A DNA stretch of 64,000 bases from Cyanobacteria bacterium FACHB-502 (GCA_014695325.1 JACJNZ010000019.1:39197-103196), one strand, 5' to 3'; shown: positions 36,670-45,463, numbered from the stretch's first letter. Made by a program: numbers and translations. The notes: generated by a model not told the origin, from the letters alone.

Positions 36670-37809
36670 ATGGCTAAAGCGACGAGTAACGACACAAACG
36701 GACGCGAGACGAACGGACGCGACACAACCAGTCGGGAAACTAATGGACGCGACCCAGGACGGGAAAAAGCCCTGAATCTGGTACTCACTCAGATCGATCG
36801 CACCTTTGGCAAAGGCACGATTATGCGGCTGGGCGACGCAACCCGGATGAAAATTGAAACCATTCCAAGCGGCGCACTCACCCTCGATCTGGCACTGGGC
36901 GGCGGGTTTCCTAAAGGCAGAATTATTGAGGTTTACGGTCCAGAGAGTTCAGGTAAAACAACGCTTGCCCTTCATGCGGTCGCCGAAGTTCAAAAGCGGG
37001 GCGGTGTGGCGGCATACGTGGATGCAGAACATGCCCTTGACCCTGCCTATTCCGCAGCGTTAGGCGTCGATATCGAAAACCTGCTGGTATCTCAGCCCGA
37101 TACGGGTGAAGCCGCGCTGGAAATTGTCGATCAGTTGGTGCGATCGAATGCCGTTGATGTCGTCGTGGTGGACTCGGTCGCAGCCCTGGTTCCTCGCGCA
37201 GAAATTGAAGGCGAAATGGGCGATGCTCACGTCGGCTTGCAGGCCCGTCTGATGAGCCAGGCACTGCGGAAGATTACGGGCAACATCGGTAAAACAGGCT
37301 GTAGCGTCGTCTTCCTCAACCAGCTCCGCCAAAAAATTGGCATTTCCTACGGCAACCCGGAAACAACCACGGGCGGTAACGCGCTCAAGTTTTATGCTTC
37401 GGTTCGCCTCGACATTCGCCGGGTGCAAACCCTGAAGAAGGGCACTGAGGAGTTTGGCATTCGCGCCAAAGTCAAAGTCGCTAAAAACAAAGTTGCACCT
37501 CCCTTCCGCATCGCTGAGTTTGACATCATCTTTGGTAAGGGCATCTCGACGATGGGCTGTCTGGTTGATATGGCAGAGGAAACCAGCGTTTTGGTGCGGC
37601 GCGGCGCATGGTACAGCTACAACGGCGAAAACATTAGCCAGGGACGCGACAACGCGATCAAATACCTGGAAGAAAAGCCGGAATTTGCTCAGGAAGTCGA
37701 AAAGCTGGTGCGCGAAAAGCTGGATAAGGGCGCAGTGGTTTCCGCGAACTCGGTGGGTTTACCGGACGAAAGTGATGACGACGGCGATGAGCTGCTCGAT
37801 GAGGAGTAA
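36670..37809 (+). CDS. recA: Recombinase A
   Basis: RecA forms filaments on single-stranded DNA for homologous recombination and SOS signalling. From the ATG at 36670 it has about 379 residues (a GTG at 36664 would add two). Walker A is [49 protein letters not shown] (Walker B and L1) and [35 protein letters not shown] (L2) follow. The C-terminus is acidic ([14 protein letters not shown]), as usual. The N-terminus is unusual: four 15-bp units encode [20 protein letters not shown] before the conserved [20 protein letters not shown] strong terminator follows the stop. Confidence 0.98.
   Translation: MAKATSNDTNGRETNGRDTTSRETNGRDPGREKALNLVLTQIDRTFGKGTIMRLGDATRMKIETIPSGALTLDLALGGGFPKGRIIEVYGPESSGKTTLALHAVAEVQKRGGVAAYVDAEHALDPAYSAALGVDIENLLVSQPDTGEAALEIVDQLVRSNAVDVVVVDSVAALVPRAEIEGEMGDAHVGLQARLMSQALRKITGNIGKTGCSVVFLNQLRQKIGISYGNPETTTGGNALKFYASVRLDIRRVQTLKKGTEEFGIRAKVKVAKNKVAPPFRIAEFDIIFGKGISTMGCLVDMAEETSVLVRRGAWYSYNGENISQGRDNAIKYLEEKPEFAQEVEKLVREKLDKGAVVSANSVGLPDESDDDGDELLDEE
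36691..36750. repeat. 15-bp coding tandem repeat in the recA N-terminus
   Basis: Four consecutive 15-bp units at 36691, 36706, 36721 and 36736 encode [15 protein letters not shown] and ETNGR. They lie between the start and the conserved RecA fold. This region is normally short and variable, so the expansion is probably neutral to folding. Confidence 0.9.
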
Positions 37810-37866
37810 GGCTTTTCGCAGCTTGTCAGCCTCACGAGCGATTTAAGCAAAACTGAGCAGTTTAGA

Positions 37867-37896
37867 CAGGGGGCTTTTTGCCCCTTGTTTTTTGTC
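37867..37896 (+). terminator. Rho-independent terminator of recA
   Basis: AGGGGGC-TTTTT-GCCCCTT forms a seven-pair G/C-rich stem and is followed by GTTTTTTG. It begins about 58 bp past the recA stop and ends before murJ, so recA and murJ are probably separate transcripts. Confidence 0.85.
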
Positions 37897-37942
37897 GGGC
37901 TGATTCGAGAATCAGGGCTGAATTTGTGCTTAAGTGAGATCG

Positions 37943-39649
37943 ATGTTTTTGCCGATCGACACCGTGCCCGACGCAAAGAAAACGGCTGACCCAAAGAAAA
38001 CCCGATCGCTGATGACCATTGCCGGAATTGTGGCAGTGGCAACGCTGCTCAGCAAAATCTTTGGACTGGTTCGCCAGCAGGGAATTGCCGCAGCCTTTGG
38101 GGTCGGTCCAGCCTACGGCGCATACAACTTTGCCTACGTGATTCCGGGGTTTTTGCTGATTTTGCTGGGCGGTATCAATGGTCCGTTTCACAGCGCGATG
38201 GTCAGCGTTTTGGCAAAGCGCAAGCAGGAAGAAGTCGCGCCGATCATCGAAACCATTACCACGCTGGTGGTCGGAGTGCTGCTGATCGTGACGATCGCCT
38301 TAATTGTGTTTGCCGAACCGATGATGCGCCTGGTCGCACCCGGACTCTACATTTCAGCGGCAGAAGCACAGGCACAGGGCATTTCTGTGGCAACCTACGC
38401 CACTCTGGAGCAAACCAGGGCGATCGCGATCGAGCAGTTTCGCATTATGGCTCCGATGGCGGTTCTTGCCGGGCTGATCGGGATTGGCTTCGGTGTGCTA
38501 AATGCTGCCGATCAATACTGGCTGCCCTCGGTGAGTCCTCTGTTTTCCAGCGTCACCGTGCTAATTGGATTAATCGGATTAGCTTTAACACTCGGCGAGC
38601 GCATGACCCAGCCCGAATACGCGGCGATCGGCGGGGCAGTGCTGGCTTGGTCTACGCTGGCAGGAGCTGTTTTGCAGTGGCTGATTCAGCTTCCGGCGCA
38701 GTGGCGATCGGGCTTGGGCGGATTTCGGCTACGGTTTGAGTTTCAGCGTCCCGAAGTGCAGGAAGTAATTCGCATCATGGGTCCGGCAACTTTTTCGTCG
38801 GGAATGCTGCAAATCAACGTCTGGACGGATCTATTTTTCGCCTCGTTTATCCCGAATGCGGCGGCGGCAGTGTCAGCAATGGGCTATGCAGGCTTGCTGA
38901 TTCAAACCCCGATCGGCGTGTTGTCAAACGTAATTCTGGTTCCGCTGCTGCCTGTATTTTCACGGCTGGCGGCTCCTGAACACTGGGACGAACTGAAGGA
39001 CCGAATTCGCCAGGGACTTCTGATGACCGCGATTACAATGCTGCCCCTGAGCGCGCTGACGATCGCCCTCGCCGTCCCCATCTGTCGCGTCATTTATGAG
39101 CGATTTGCCTTCAAAGAAGAAGATGCTCGGCTGACTGCCACCGTGCTGATTGCCTACGCCGTGGGGATGTTTGTGTATCTGGGGCGCGATGTGCTGGTGC
39201 GGGTGTTTTATGCGCTGGAAGATGCCGACACGCCGTTTCGCATTAGCATCGTGAATATTGTCATTAATGCAGTTTTGGACTTTCTGCTGGTGAAACCGTT
39301 TGGCGCACCTGGCATCATCCTGGCAACGGTGGGCGTGAATCTAATTTCTACGGTGGCAATGATAGTTGTGCTAAATCGCCGTCTGAATGGATTGCCAATC
39401 GCCCAGTGGAGTCAGCCCTTTGTCGGACTCGCGATCGGCAGCGTGATTGCCGGATTTGCCGCCTGGGGCACACGCTACGGCTTAGAGCAGGTGCTGGGAA
39501 CAGATAGCTTTGGGGTGCTGCTGCTCCAGGTCTGCCTTGCCGGACTTGCCGGATTGGTTGTGTTTGGACTGTTTGCCGTCCAGATGCGCTTGCCAGAAGT
39601 GAATCAGTTGGTCGATCGCCTCCTGAGACGCAGCAGAACGAGAACTTAA
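37943..39649 (+). CDS. murJ: Lipid II flippase MurJ (MVF family)
   Basis: About 568 residues from the ATG at 37943; a GTG at 37934 would add three. Roughly 14 membrane spans are expected. The N-terminal MTIAGIVAVATLLSKIFGLVRQQGIAAAFGVGPAYGAYNFAYVIPGFLLILLGGINGPFHSAMV is the family hallmark, with the conserved Arg of the substrate cavity in LVRQQ. Later blocks are YAGLLIQTPIGVLSNVILVPLLPVFSR and YAVGMFVYLGRDVLVRVFYALEDADTPF. MurJ moves lipid-linked peptidoglycan precursor across the plasma membrane. It stands alone, separated from recA by a terminator. Confidence 0.95.
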   Translation: MFLPIDTVPDAKKTADPKKTRSLMTIAGIVAVATLLSKIFGLVRQQGIAAAFGVGPAYGAYNFAYVIPGFLLILLGGINGPFHSAMVSVLAKRKQEEVAPIIETITTLVVGVLLIVTIALIVFAEPMMRLVAPGLYISAAEAQAQGISVATYATLEQTRAIAIEQFRIMAPMAVLAGLIGIGFGVLNAADQYWLPSVSPLFSSVTVLIGLIGLALTLGERMTQPEYAAIGGAVLAWSTLAGAVLQWLIQLPAQWRSGLGGFRLRFEFQRPEVQEVIRIMGPATFSSGMLQINVWTDLFFASFIPNAAAAVSAMGYAGLLIQTPIGVLSNVILVPLLPVFSRLAAPEHWDELKDRIRQGLLMTAITMLPLSALTIALAVPICRVIYERFAFKEEDARLTATVLIAYAVGMFVYLGRDVLVRVFYALEDADTPFRISIVNIVINAVLDFLLVKPFGAPGIILATVGVNLISTVAMIVVLNRRLNGLPIAQWSQPFVGLAIGSVIAGFAAWGTRYGLEQVLGTDSFGVLLLQVCLAGLAGLVVFGLFAVQMRLPEVNQLVDRLLRRSRTRT

Positions 39650-39858
39650 ACGGCGGGCTTGCCGAGTGTTGTAGAATCACCCGATAGCAGAATTATGAAA
39701 CAGCCTCATCAGGGAACAACAACATCACCGGATAACTGTGCCCCTTCCTGAGAAACTTCCAACGCTCAAAGTCCCGGGCTAATGGGGAATAAGGAGGCTG
39801 CCCAGCAAGGTCAAACCTAGCCCCGCATTCTTCAATTCAGCAACGCCGTTCTCCTCAG

Positions 39859-40224
39859 CTACACTGCACTTGCCACCGCAACGGGTTCATACAGATACTC
39901 AAACCAGTTTCCCTCCGGGTCGCGTCCGTAAAAGGAAGCAGTGCCGTCCCGATGGTCGTGAATTTCCGTGAGATGGACGCCTTCTGCCTTCAGCTTCTCG
40001 TAAGCCGATTGAACTTCAGCCCGATCGTGGAAAATAAAGCCAAAGTGCGCACCCGCGTGCTTATAGCTCGGACTCAGCAATGCCAGCCCGTCTTCCCCCG
40101 CTTTGAGATATGCCCAGTCTGCATCTTTCCAAACCAGGTTCATTCCTAAAGCCTGGTAAAACTGCGCGGCGCGATCGATATCTTGAACACAAATGGCAAC
40201 GTGACCAATTCGCTTGAGCTGCAT
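39859..40224 (-). CDS. VOC (glyoxalase/dioxygenase-fold) family protein
   Basis: About 121 residues from the ATG at 40222-40224 (MQLKRIGHVAICVQDIDRAAQFYQ); a GTG lies three codons upstream. It has two beta-alpha-beta-beta-beta halves. Candidate metal ligands are His in RIGHVAI, His in HAGAHFGFIFHD and Glu in GNWFEYLYEP. The best guess is a lactoylglutathione-lyase-like or other VOC enzyme; the substrate is unknown. It is divergent from the next gene with about 105 bp between them. The preceding gap (39650-39858) holds a weak resemblance to the dispersed palindromic repeat (TCAAAGTCCC at 39765). Confidence 0.85.
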   Translation of the reverse strand: MQLKRIGHVAICVQDIDRAAQFYQALGMNLVWKDADWAYLKAGEDGLALLSPSYKHAGAHFGFIFHDRAEVQSAYEKLKAEGVHLTEIHDHRDGTASFYGRDPEGNWFEYLYEPVAVASAV

Positions 40225-40330
40225 ACGCCTCACCTTCCTTCAAATAGGCTCCTCTAGCTCTATTGTAGGTCAGGCATTTCGCGATAATCTGGGGTTGGAT
40301 TCCTTCCATTTGGCGGCTGATACAAGATCT

Positions 40331-40822
40331 ATGAACACTCCTCACCCTGCAAATTATCGAACCCACTTTTTTCAACAGTTTTTGCATCTTTCCTTTGCAG
40401 CGCTCGTAACTGTCACCCTAGCTTGCGGCTTATGGTTTGGCTCTGCCTCCTTCGCCCCGATCGCAGCCGCAGTCACTCAAATTTCGCTGAGCGATGTTAC
40501 TTATCACGAATGTCCGGCGGAACTGTCCGAAGGGGCTATTACCTCTGGCGGCACGAGTATGCGGGCAAAGTGCTTTATCGTCACGGGCAAAGCTAACAAC
40601 TCATCGGGCAAGCCCGTACTCAACGCTGATATTTTTGGACGGATCTACGATGCCAACGGCAATTCGGTAATGGAAAATCGGACTCGGTTGGGGTCGATCG
40701 AAGAAGTGCCGCCCGGAGTGAGCGATTTTGAGCTTCGCATCTCGATTCCGGCAAACCAACCGACCCCGCTTCAGCTTGAACAGTTCAAAGCTGCCGGATT
40801 TGCAGGGAAAGTTCGCCGCTAG
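40331..40822 (+). CDS. Exported protein of unknown function
   Basis: About 163 residues from the ATG at 40331; the open frame extends to 40214 but that would overlap the divergent VOC promoter. A signal segment (FAALVTVTLACGLWFGSASFAPIAAA, about 18-43) is followed by a beta-rich domain. It contains YHECPAELSEGAITSGGTSMRAKCFIVTGKANNSSGKPVLNADIFGRIYDANGNSVMENRTRLGSIEEVPPGVSDFELRISIPA. The style resembles FxLYD-like beta-sandwich domains with two Cys that could form a disulphide. The role is unknown; periplasmic location is inferred. The 276-bp gap downstream holds no supported gene. Confidence 0.75.
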   Translation: MNTPHPANYRTHFFQQFLHLSFAALVTVTLACGLWFGSASFAPIAAAVTQISLSDVTYHECPAELSEGAITSGGTSMRAKCFIVTGKANNSSGKPVLNADIFGRIYDANGNSVMENRTRLGSIEEVPPGVSDFELRISIPANQPTPLQLEQFKAAGFAGKVRR

Positions 40823-41098
40823 GGTCTAAGGCAGTGTTTGAGAGGGGCAAATGGCTCCCGCTTTGAGGAACTGCGAAGCGATCGGAACTGCCGATTTTCC
40901 GCTTTAGTTCCCCACTTGCCCTCTCATTCTCCCAGGCTGGGAGCTTTGAGATTTTTATTAAGCTTTATTGGTTGCCTCGATCGATTGCGTGACGAATTCC
41001 ATCAGACCGATTACAATTTCCTTCGGTTTGTGGGTGTGCAGTGGCAGTTTTCAGGCTGCCTAAACTTCCCCAATTGCCCCTTTCCCAGTGACGACGCT

Positions 41099-41914
41099 AT
41101 GCCCTCAGGGACTACCCAACCCCATTCGCCGCAAACTGCTCAGCAGAATTTTGGATCTGCCGCATCCGAGAAGGCTCAAACCGTTCCCCCCCGGTTTGCT
41201 CAGGCTCATCCTGATTTATCTGGCTCTGATCAATCGCCTCAGTCCGCAGAACCGATCGTCGAACTGCACCAGGTTAGCAAAATCTACAGCAATGGCTGTG
41301 CTGCGCTGCTCGACGTGCATTTGCAAGTGCGAAGGGGCGATTTTCTGTTTGTCACGGGTCCATCCGGTTCAGGAAAATCAACGCTGCTAAAGCTGCTCTA
41401 CGGCGAAGAACGTCCAACCCAGGGCGAAGTCATTGTCAACGATCAGTCGATCGCCCAGCTTCGTGGCAACGAACTTTCTAAGCTACGGCGGCAGGTCGGC
41501 GTAGTATTTCAAGACTACAAGCTTATTCCGCGTCGCACGGTTTCTGAGAATGTTGCTTTTGTGCTGTGGGCGCAGGGCTTTACGCGCAAAGAAATTCATC
41601 GACGGCTTTTGCCAACCCTTCGCATGGTGGGCTTGCAGGATAAAGCAAACTGTTTTCCCGATCAGCTTTCCGGCGGCGAACAGCAGCGCGTCAGCATTGC
41701 CCGTGCGATCGTCAGTACGCCCCCCATTCTCTTAGCCGATGAGCCCACCGGAAACCTCGACCCAGACAACTCCTGGCAGGTGGTCAAAATTCTGCAAAAG
41801 CTGAATGCGGTGGGCATCACTGTAATCATCACAACTCACGATGAGCAGCTCGTACGGGCATCGCATCATCCGGTCGTGCAAATTCGCAACGGGCGATTAT
41901 TTCGAGAACGATAG
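41099..41914 (+). CDS. FtsE-type ABC transporter ATP-binding protein
   Basis: About 271 residues from the ATG at 41099; the open frame continues upstream to 40838 without family similarity. The first ~50 residues are a Ser/Pro/Gln-rich extension. The ATPase domain has Walker A GPSGSGKSTLLKLLYG, Q-loop VVFQDYKLIPRRTVSENVAF, signature LSGGEQQRVSIARA, Walker B ILLADEPTGNLDP and switch His ITTHDE. The sequence style (KIYSNGCAALLDVHLQVRRGDFLFVTGPSG) is that of FtsE, which with FtsX regulates peptidoglycan hydrolases at division. No ftsX is adjacent, so the partner must lie elsewhere or the assignment may be to a related family. Its stop codon lies in a 16-bp tandem duplication. Confidence 0.85.
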   Translation: MPSGTTQPHSPQTAQQNFGSAASEKAQTVPPRFAQAHPDLSGSDQSPQSAEPIVELHQVSKIYSNGCAALLDVHLQVRRGDFLFVTGPSGSGKSTLLKLLYGEERPTQGEVIVNDQSIAQLRGNELSKLRRQVGVVFQDYKLIPRRTVSENVAFVLWAQGFTRKEIHRRLLPTLRMVGLQDKANCFPDQLSGGEQQRVSIARAIVSTPPILLADEPTGNLDPDNSWQVVKILQKLNAVGITVIITTHDEQLVRASHHPVVQIRNGRLFRER

Positions 41915-41931
41915 GTCTGGAAAACAATAGG
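41911..41931. repeat. Split 16-bp tandem duplication interrupted by the palindromic element
   Basis: ATAGGTCTGGAAAA occurs at 41911-41924 and again at 42077-42090. If the element at 41932-42074 and one copy of CAATAGG are removed, the two copies become a direct 16-bp tandem (ATAGGTCTGGAAAACA then ATAGGTCTGGAAAAAG). The first copy contains the TAG stop of the FtsE-type gene. Confidence 0.75.
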
Positions 41932-42074
41932 TGGTGTTGCTGAATCGGAGTATGACCCCCTCTAGCCCCCAACTTTGGGGGGAACCAGAATTCAAAGTCC
42001 CCCAGCATTGGGGGATTTAGGGGGCGATACAGAAGCTAAATTTGCACCCTTCATATCCCGAATTCAGCAATGCC
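41932..42074. mobile_element. MITE-like palindromic element with inverted ends and target duplication
   Basis: A 143-bp non-coding element. The left end 41932-41955 (with TTGCTGAATCGGAGTATGA) and the right end 42051-42074 (reverse complement contains TTGCTGAATTCGGGATATGA) are imperfect inverted repeats with one indel. CAATAGG directly flanks both ends (41925-41931 and 42075-42081), as expected for a 7-bp target duplication. Inside, CCCCCAACTTTGGGGGG and TCCCCCAGCATTGGGGGA are two palindromes that could fold strongly. No transposase frame is present, so movement would need a helper enzyme. A decayed relative lies at 24239-24310. Confidence 0.7.
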
Positions 42075-42102
42075 CAATAGGTCTGGAAAAAGGTTCAAAC
42101 CC

Positions 42103-42531
42103 CTAAATCTGGGACAGCCGATCGCGAATATTGGTTAGCTGGCGGCGCGAGTTAATCGGATCACGCGGTTGGGGCAATTCGGTATTGGGCCAGCCGGGAA
42201 GATCAGAACAGGGACACTCGCCGCTCGTCTGAACCCCTAAACCCAGCATCGGCACAGGCATCGCGCATCGGGCACAACTCGAAATATCCCACTGCGACGA
42301 CAGCAGTTCTTCGATCGTTTGAATGGTTCCTTCCAGATAGCTCGATTTCCAGGCTCCGCTTGTGATGTGCTGCCAGCAAGCCTCAAACTCAGGACTGTAT
42401 CGATCACCCTGGATCACCGCTTGGGGCAGAACCTTCGAGCGTCCGTCACTCGTTTTGCCGTTCACAATCAGCGGCTTGCCAAGCTGAAACCAGTAGGCAA
42501 GATATTGTTTGACCTGTTCAAGTGATGCCAT
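42103..42531 (-). CDS. Cyanobacterial protein of unknown function with Cys motif
   Basis: A 142-residue soluble protein. The N-terminal half (VKQYLAYWFQLGKPLIVNGKTSDGRSKVLPQAVIQGDRYSPEFEACWQHI) is followed by CARCAMPVPMLGLG...GECPCSDLPGWPNTELPQPRDPINSRRQLTNIRDRL. The CxxC plus CxC pairs could bind zinc. I do not recognise a characterised family. It looks like a conserved cyanobacterial hypothetical. The start ATG is at 42529-42531. Confidence 0.7.
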   Translation of the reverse strand: MASLEQVKQYLAYWFQLGKPLIVNGKTSDGRSKVLPQAVIQGDRYSPEFEACWQHITSGAWKSSYLEGTIQTIEELLSSQWDISSCARCAMPVPMLGLGVQTSGECPCSDLPGWPNTELPQPRDPINSRRQLTNIRDRLSQI

Positions 42532-42895
42532 AGGAAAATGCGGTGAAGGAAACTCTTAGCAGGGAAATGCAATCAGTTGCAAGTCATCATGGGCTGAGCC
42601 GTTGCCCGAATCGTTGCCCTCCTCTATCACGCCGACGCCGAATTGCTCCCACCTTGGTTTGATTTCTCATTGCGATTCGCCTTGACCGACCGCACTAAAT
42701 CCAATTGCACTAAATTGCATTTTGGGGATGACAACTCACGTTGCTTGATTAGCAGATAATTATCTTTGATCTTAGTGATTCTACGATCGTTTAAGTGCGC
42801 TGTAATCCGCAGGAAAGATTAAGCTTTGCCAGAGGAAGTATTGGTCATTTGCGGTTAGAGGCGATTTCAACAGGAGACGTTCTATTGAGCTACCA
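42532..42895. other. 364-bp gap without a recognised gene
   Basis: No coding frame, tRNA or riboswitch was recognised. A partial repetition of the phrase CACTAAATYCAATTGCACTAAATTGCA lies near 42690-42720. The right part is A/T-rich (ATTAGCAGATAATTATC, about 42749). It separates two minus-strand genes, so it contains the promoter of the 142-residue protein and the 3' flank of cobU. Confidence 0.5.
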
Positions 42896-43471
42896 TTACC
42901 GCTCAGCATTCAGTTCTCGATCGATCGACTGCCCCAGCTCGCTCAGGTTCAGCACATAGCCGCCTGTTGCTAGATAAACAGTGTCTGCGATCGTGCCAAT
43001 TCTTCGAGTGAGATCGCCCAGTCGATCGCGAAACAGTCGCCCGATCGGATAAGCAGGCACAATGCCCCAGCCCGTTTCCTCCGCTACAAAAATAATGTGA
43101 GTTTGGGTGTGGTGCAGTGCGTTTAACACCTGGGCGATCGTTTGCTGCCAGGTGTCTTCGTTTTGCTCCAGCAGGTTGGCAAGCCAGGTTCCAAGGGAAT
43201 CGATCAGCAGGCATTCTTGATTTGCGCTTTCGATCGCCGCTGCCAGGCCGATCGGCACGGACAGGGTTTTCCAGGCAGGAGGACGGCGTTGCTGATGACG
43301 CTCAATTCGCGCCTGCCATTCAGCATCTTCGGGATTGAGCTGAGCCGTTGCAAGGTAAATCACCGATCGCCCCGAACGTGCTGCCAGGGCTTCTGCCCAT
43401 TCGCTCTTGCCCGATCGGGCTGGACCCGTCACTAAAACTATCTGTCTGGAGGAGTTGGCAGAGGAGGGCAT
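42896..43471 (-). CDS. cobU: Adenosylcobinamide kinase / adenosylcobinamide-phosphate guanylyltransferase
   Basis: CobU (CobP) phosphorylates adenosylcobinamide and then transfers GMP to it in assembling the B12 nucleotide loop. The 191-residue length is normal. The P-loop is VLVTGPARSGKSEWAE (about residues 12-27). The conserved RIERHQQRRP holds the His that becomes guanylylated, and LIDSLGTWLANLLE and FVAEETGWGIVPAYPIGRLFRDRLGDLTRRIG follow. Start is the ATG at 43469-43471. No other cob gene is adjacent; cbiT lies at 4.3 kb. No cobalamin riboswitch was recognised in the 127 bp upstream. Confidence 0.95.
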   Translation of the reverse strand: MPSSANSSRQIVLVTGPARSGKSEWAEALAARSGRSVIYLATAQLNPEDAEWQARIERHQQRRPPAWKTLSVPIGLAAAIESANQECLLIDSLGTWLANLLEQNEDTWQQTIAQVLNALHHTQTHIIFVAEETGWGIVPAYPIGRLFRDRLGDLTRRIGTIADTVYLATGGYVLNLSELGQSIDRELNAER

Positions 43472-43598
43472 AGGTTTCTATAGTGGGGTAATCGCAAAAA
43501 TCGCTAAAATAAGCTAGCTACAATAAGCGATAAATCGGGGTCGTGCAGGTCGTTTTGTTATTCTCTCCACATTCTCTGATCCTGCTGAGGCTGGCAGT

Positions 43599-44294
43599 AT
43601 GAAACCTGACAAGCACGAACTGAAGCGGATTGAGGCAACGCTGAATCATCTGGATTCGGCAAATCTGCCAGCCGATACTGAGCTTTCCCGCCCTCCAGCG
43701 ACGTTCCCTGCTGCCCGGTCTGTGCAGCCTTTTCCGATTCGAGAAAACAGTCCCTCTACGCCGCTGCCGAAATCAAAGTTGCCTCAAGTTAGCTCCCAGC
43801 GTCATGCGACAAATCCGCATTTATCGCTCGGCTTATTGCAGGAAATTGAGGCGATCGTGCAGCAGTGGCAGAGCGAATTAGAGCAGGTTTCGCAGCAGAT
43901 TCATGCCCTTTATGCTGAAGGTCCGATCGTGGATGGCTGGCTCGAAGCACAGCCCCCTGAAGCTTATCAGACGATGCAGCCCATTGGCGCAACTACGCTG
44001 CGTCATGCCGAAATCGAACATCTTAAAGAATATGTAGATGCGATTTGCAGCATGCCCCAGCCACCCTTTACCGACAATCAGCCTCGCAGCGGCTACCGCC
44101 TGTGTGGACTTGATGCCGACGGTCAGCTCTGGTCGCGCCCCTGTCCACCGCAGCAAGTTGCCTACGTGAGTTTGGCGATCGCTCGCTATCAAAAACTGCG
44201 AACGCTGCTGGGCAAAAAGCAATCGCTCGAAAATCGCCTGATGAAACTTGTGAAGGATTTGACACTGCTGCACGGACAAATGCAGGAAGACTAA
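43599..44294 (+). CDS. Cyanobacterial protein of unknown function
   Basis: A 231-residue soluble protein. Residues 1-75 are a polar Pro/Ser-rich leader. The rest is helical: LGLLQEIEAIVQQWQSELEQVSQQIHALYAEGPIVDGWLEA, then RHAEIEHLKEYVDAIC, a small loop GYRLCGLDADGQLWSRPCPPQQ, and a C-terminal coiled coil (IARYQKLRTLLGKKQSLENRLMKLVKDLTLLHGQM). I do not recognise a characterised family. The GYRLCGLDADGQLW block is distinctive and would be a good search seed. It is convergent with the NIL-ferredoxin gene (12 bp between stops). Confidence 0.75.
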   Translation: MKPDKHELKRIEATLNHLDSANLPADTELSRPPATFPAARSVQPFPIRENSPSTPLPKSKLPQVSSQRHATNPHLSLGLLQEIEAIVQQWQSELEQVSQQIHALYAEGPIVDGWLEAQPPEAYQTMQPIGATTLRHAEIEHLKEYVDAICSMPQPPFTDNQPRSGYRLCGLDADGQLWSRPCPPQQVAYVSLAIARYQKLRTLLGKKQSLENRLMKLVKDLTLLHGQMQED

Positions 44295-44306
44295 CAAACT
44301 AGATTG

Positions 44307-44711
44307 CTATAAATTCGTTGAAATTGCCTGTACCGGACAGGTCGGAATGCACTGTTCGCACACGACGCATTTCGATCGCGTAAACGTTAGCTTAAAACTC
44401 TGGCGATCGAGGCTCAGTGCCTCTGTAGGACAAACACCCGTGCATAAGCCGCAGTGAACGCACAAATCTTCATCGATCAAAATTTCGCGGCTGGCAAGGG
44501 AAATGCCGATATCCTGTGCCCGCATCCAGTCGATCGCTGCATCCAACTGGTCGATATCACCGGATAACTCTACAACCAGCGTCCCAATCTGATTCGGCGT
44601 GACCTGTGCCCGAATAATATTTGCCGCAACGTTAAAATCCTTTGCCAATCGATAAGTGACAGGCATGTGCACCGATCGCTTCGGAAAGGTGAGCGTAACT
44701 CGTTTTTTCAT
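44307..44711 (-). CDS. NIL-domain protein with two [4Fe-4S] ferredoxin motifs
   Basis: A 134-residue fusion. An N-terminal NIL domain (KRVTLTFPKRSVHMPVTYRLAKDFNVAANIIRAQVTPNQIGTLVVELSGD), the ACT-like fold also found at the end of methionine ABC ATPases, precedes a bacterial ferredoxin module. The module has CVHCGLCTGVCPTEAL and CVVCEQCIPTCPVQAI, that is two CxxCxxCxxxCP sets for two [4Fe-4S] clusters. NIL-ferredoxins are common in cyanobacteria and have been linked to sulfur-amino-acid metabolism, but no specific reaction is established here. Start is the ATG at 44709-44711. Confidence 0.92.
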   Translation of the reverse strand: MKKRVTLTFPKRSVHMPVTYRLAKDFNVAANIIRAQVTPNQIGTLVVELSGDIDQLDAAIDWMRAQDIGISLASREILIDEDLCVHCGLCTGVCPTEALSLDRQSFKLTFTRSKCVVCEQCIPTCPVQAISTNL

Positions 44712-44867
44712 TTTTGAAATTCTCCTGCTAGAAACCTACTAAGAACGGCAATCGCCTACAGCCCCGCTTTCACGCCTGATCGAAAATTCGCTACGCTAAA
44801 GAAAGTGAGCGTTCACTCTTGCTCTTAGCTTTTTCTTGTTCTGTCTCGCGTTCAACGTTTTCTTGCC

Positions 44868-45449
44868 ATGACTGCAACGCCTTCTAGTCCTACTCCCCAG
44901 TCTAATCCGGCAGCCCGAATTCGGAATTTGATTATCCTGCTGGTTGCGATAGTCCTTAGCCTCTCGATTTTTCTGGGCGTGCGCTTTGGCAGCGATACCG
45001 GAACCCTGGCGGCAATGGCAGAAACCGCAACGCCGCTGGATGTCGCCCTCAAAAACGAACAGCCGACGCTGATTGAGTTTTATGCGGACTGGTGTACCTC
45101 CTGTCAGGCAATGGCAAAAGACATGAGCGATCTTAAAGATGAGTTTGGCGATCGAGTGAATTTCGTCATGCTCAACGTAGACAACACGAAATGGCTGCCT
45201 GAAATGCTTTCTTATCGGGTTGATGGCATTCCCCACTTTGTTTTTCTTGACCCGCAGGGAGAATCGATCGCCAGTACGATCGGAGAACAGCCGCATACAG
45301 TGATGGCAGCTAACCTCGAAGCCTTAGCAACAGGTTCACCGCTTCCCTATCTTCAGTCGAGAGGACGCATCTCCGAAGTGGAGTCTCCCACTGCCCCTAA
45401 AGCTCAAAATGATGATCCGCGAGGTCATGGAAGTCAGGTGAAGGAGTAG
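44868..45449 (+). CDS. txlA: Membrane-anchored thioredoxin-like protein (TxlA/HCF164 type)
   Basis: A 193-residue protein. An N-terminal membrane anchor (IRNLIILLVAIVLSLSIFLGVRFG, about 18-41) leads to a thioredoxin fold facing the lumen or periplasm. The redox site is FYADWCTSCQAMAKDM, followed by NVDNTKWLPEMLSYRVDGIPHFVFLDPQGE with the cis-Pro (GIPH). HCF164/TxlA proteins pass electrons from CcdA across the thylakoid membrane for cytochrome c maturation and photosystem assembly. The active site WCTSC differs from the WCxxC of typical thioredoxin (CGPC). Divergent from the NIL-ferredoxin. Confidence 0.88.
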   Translation: MTATPSSPTPQSNPAARIRNLIILLVAIVLSLSIFLGVRFGSDTGTLAAMAETATPLDVALKNEQPTLIEFYADWCTSCQAMAKDMSDLKDEFGDRVNFVMLNVDNTKWLPEMLSYRVDGIPHFVFLDPQGESIASTIGEQPHTVMAANLEALATGSPLPYLQSRGRISEVESPTAPKAQNDDPRGHGSQVKE

Positions 45450-45463
45450 CCCCAGAAATACAA

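Noticed and set aside
40838..41098. 87-codon extension of the FtsE-type ATPase
   Set aside because: TTG start, no family similarity, and ABC ATPases of this type do not carry such a domain.
42896..43598. Cobalamin riboswitch upstream of cobU (also checked for cbiT)
   Set aside because: No B12-box-like GCCACTG core or extended multi-stem leader was recognised in the short upstream regions.
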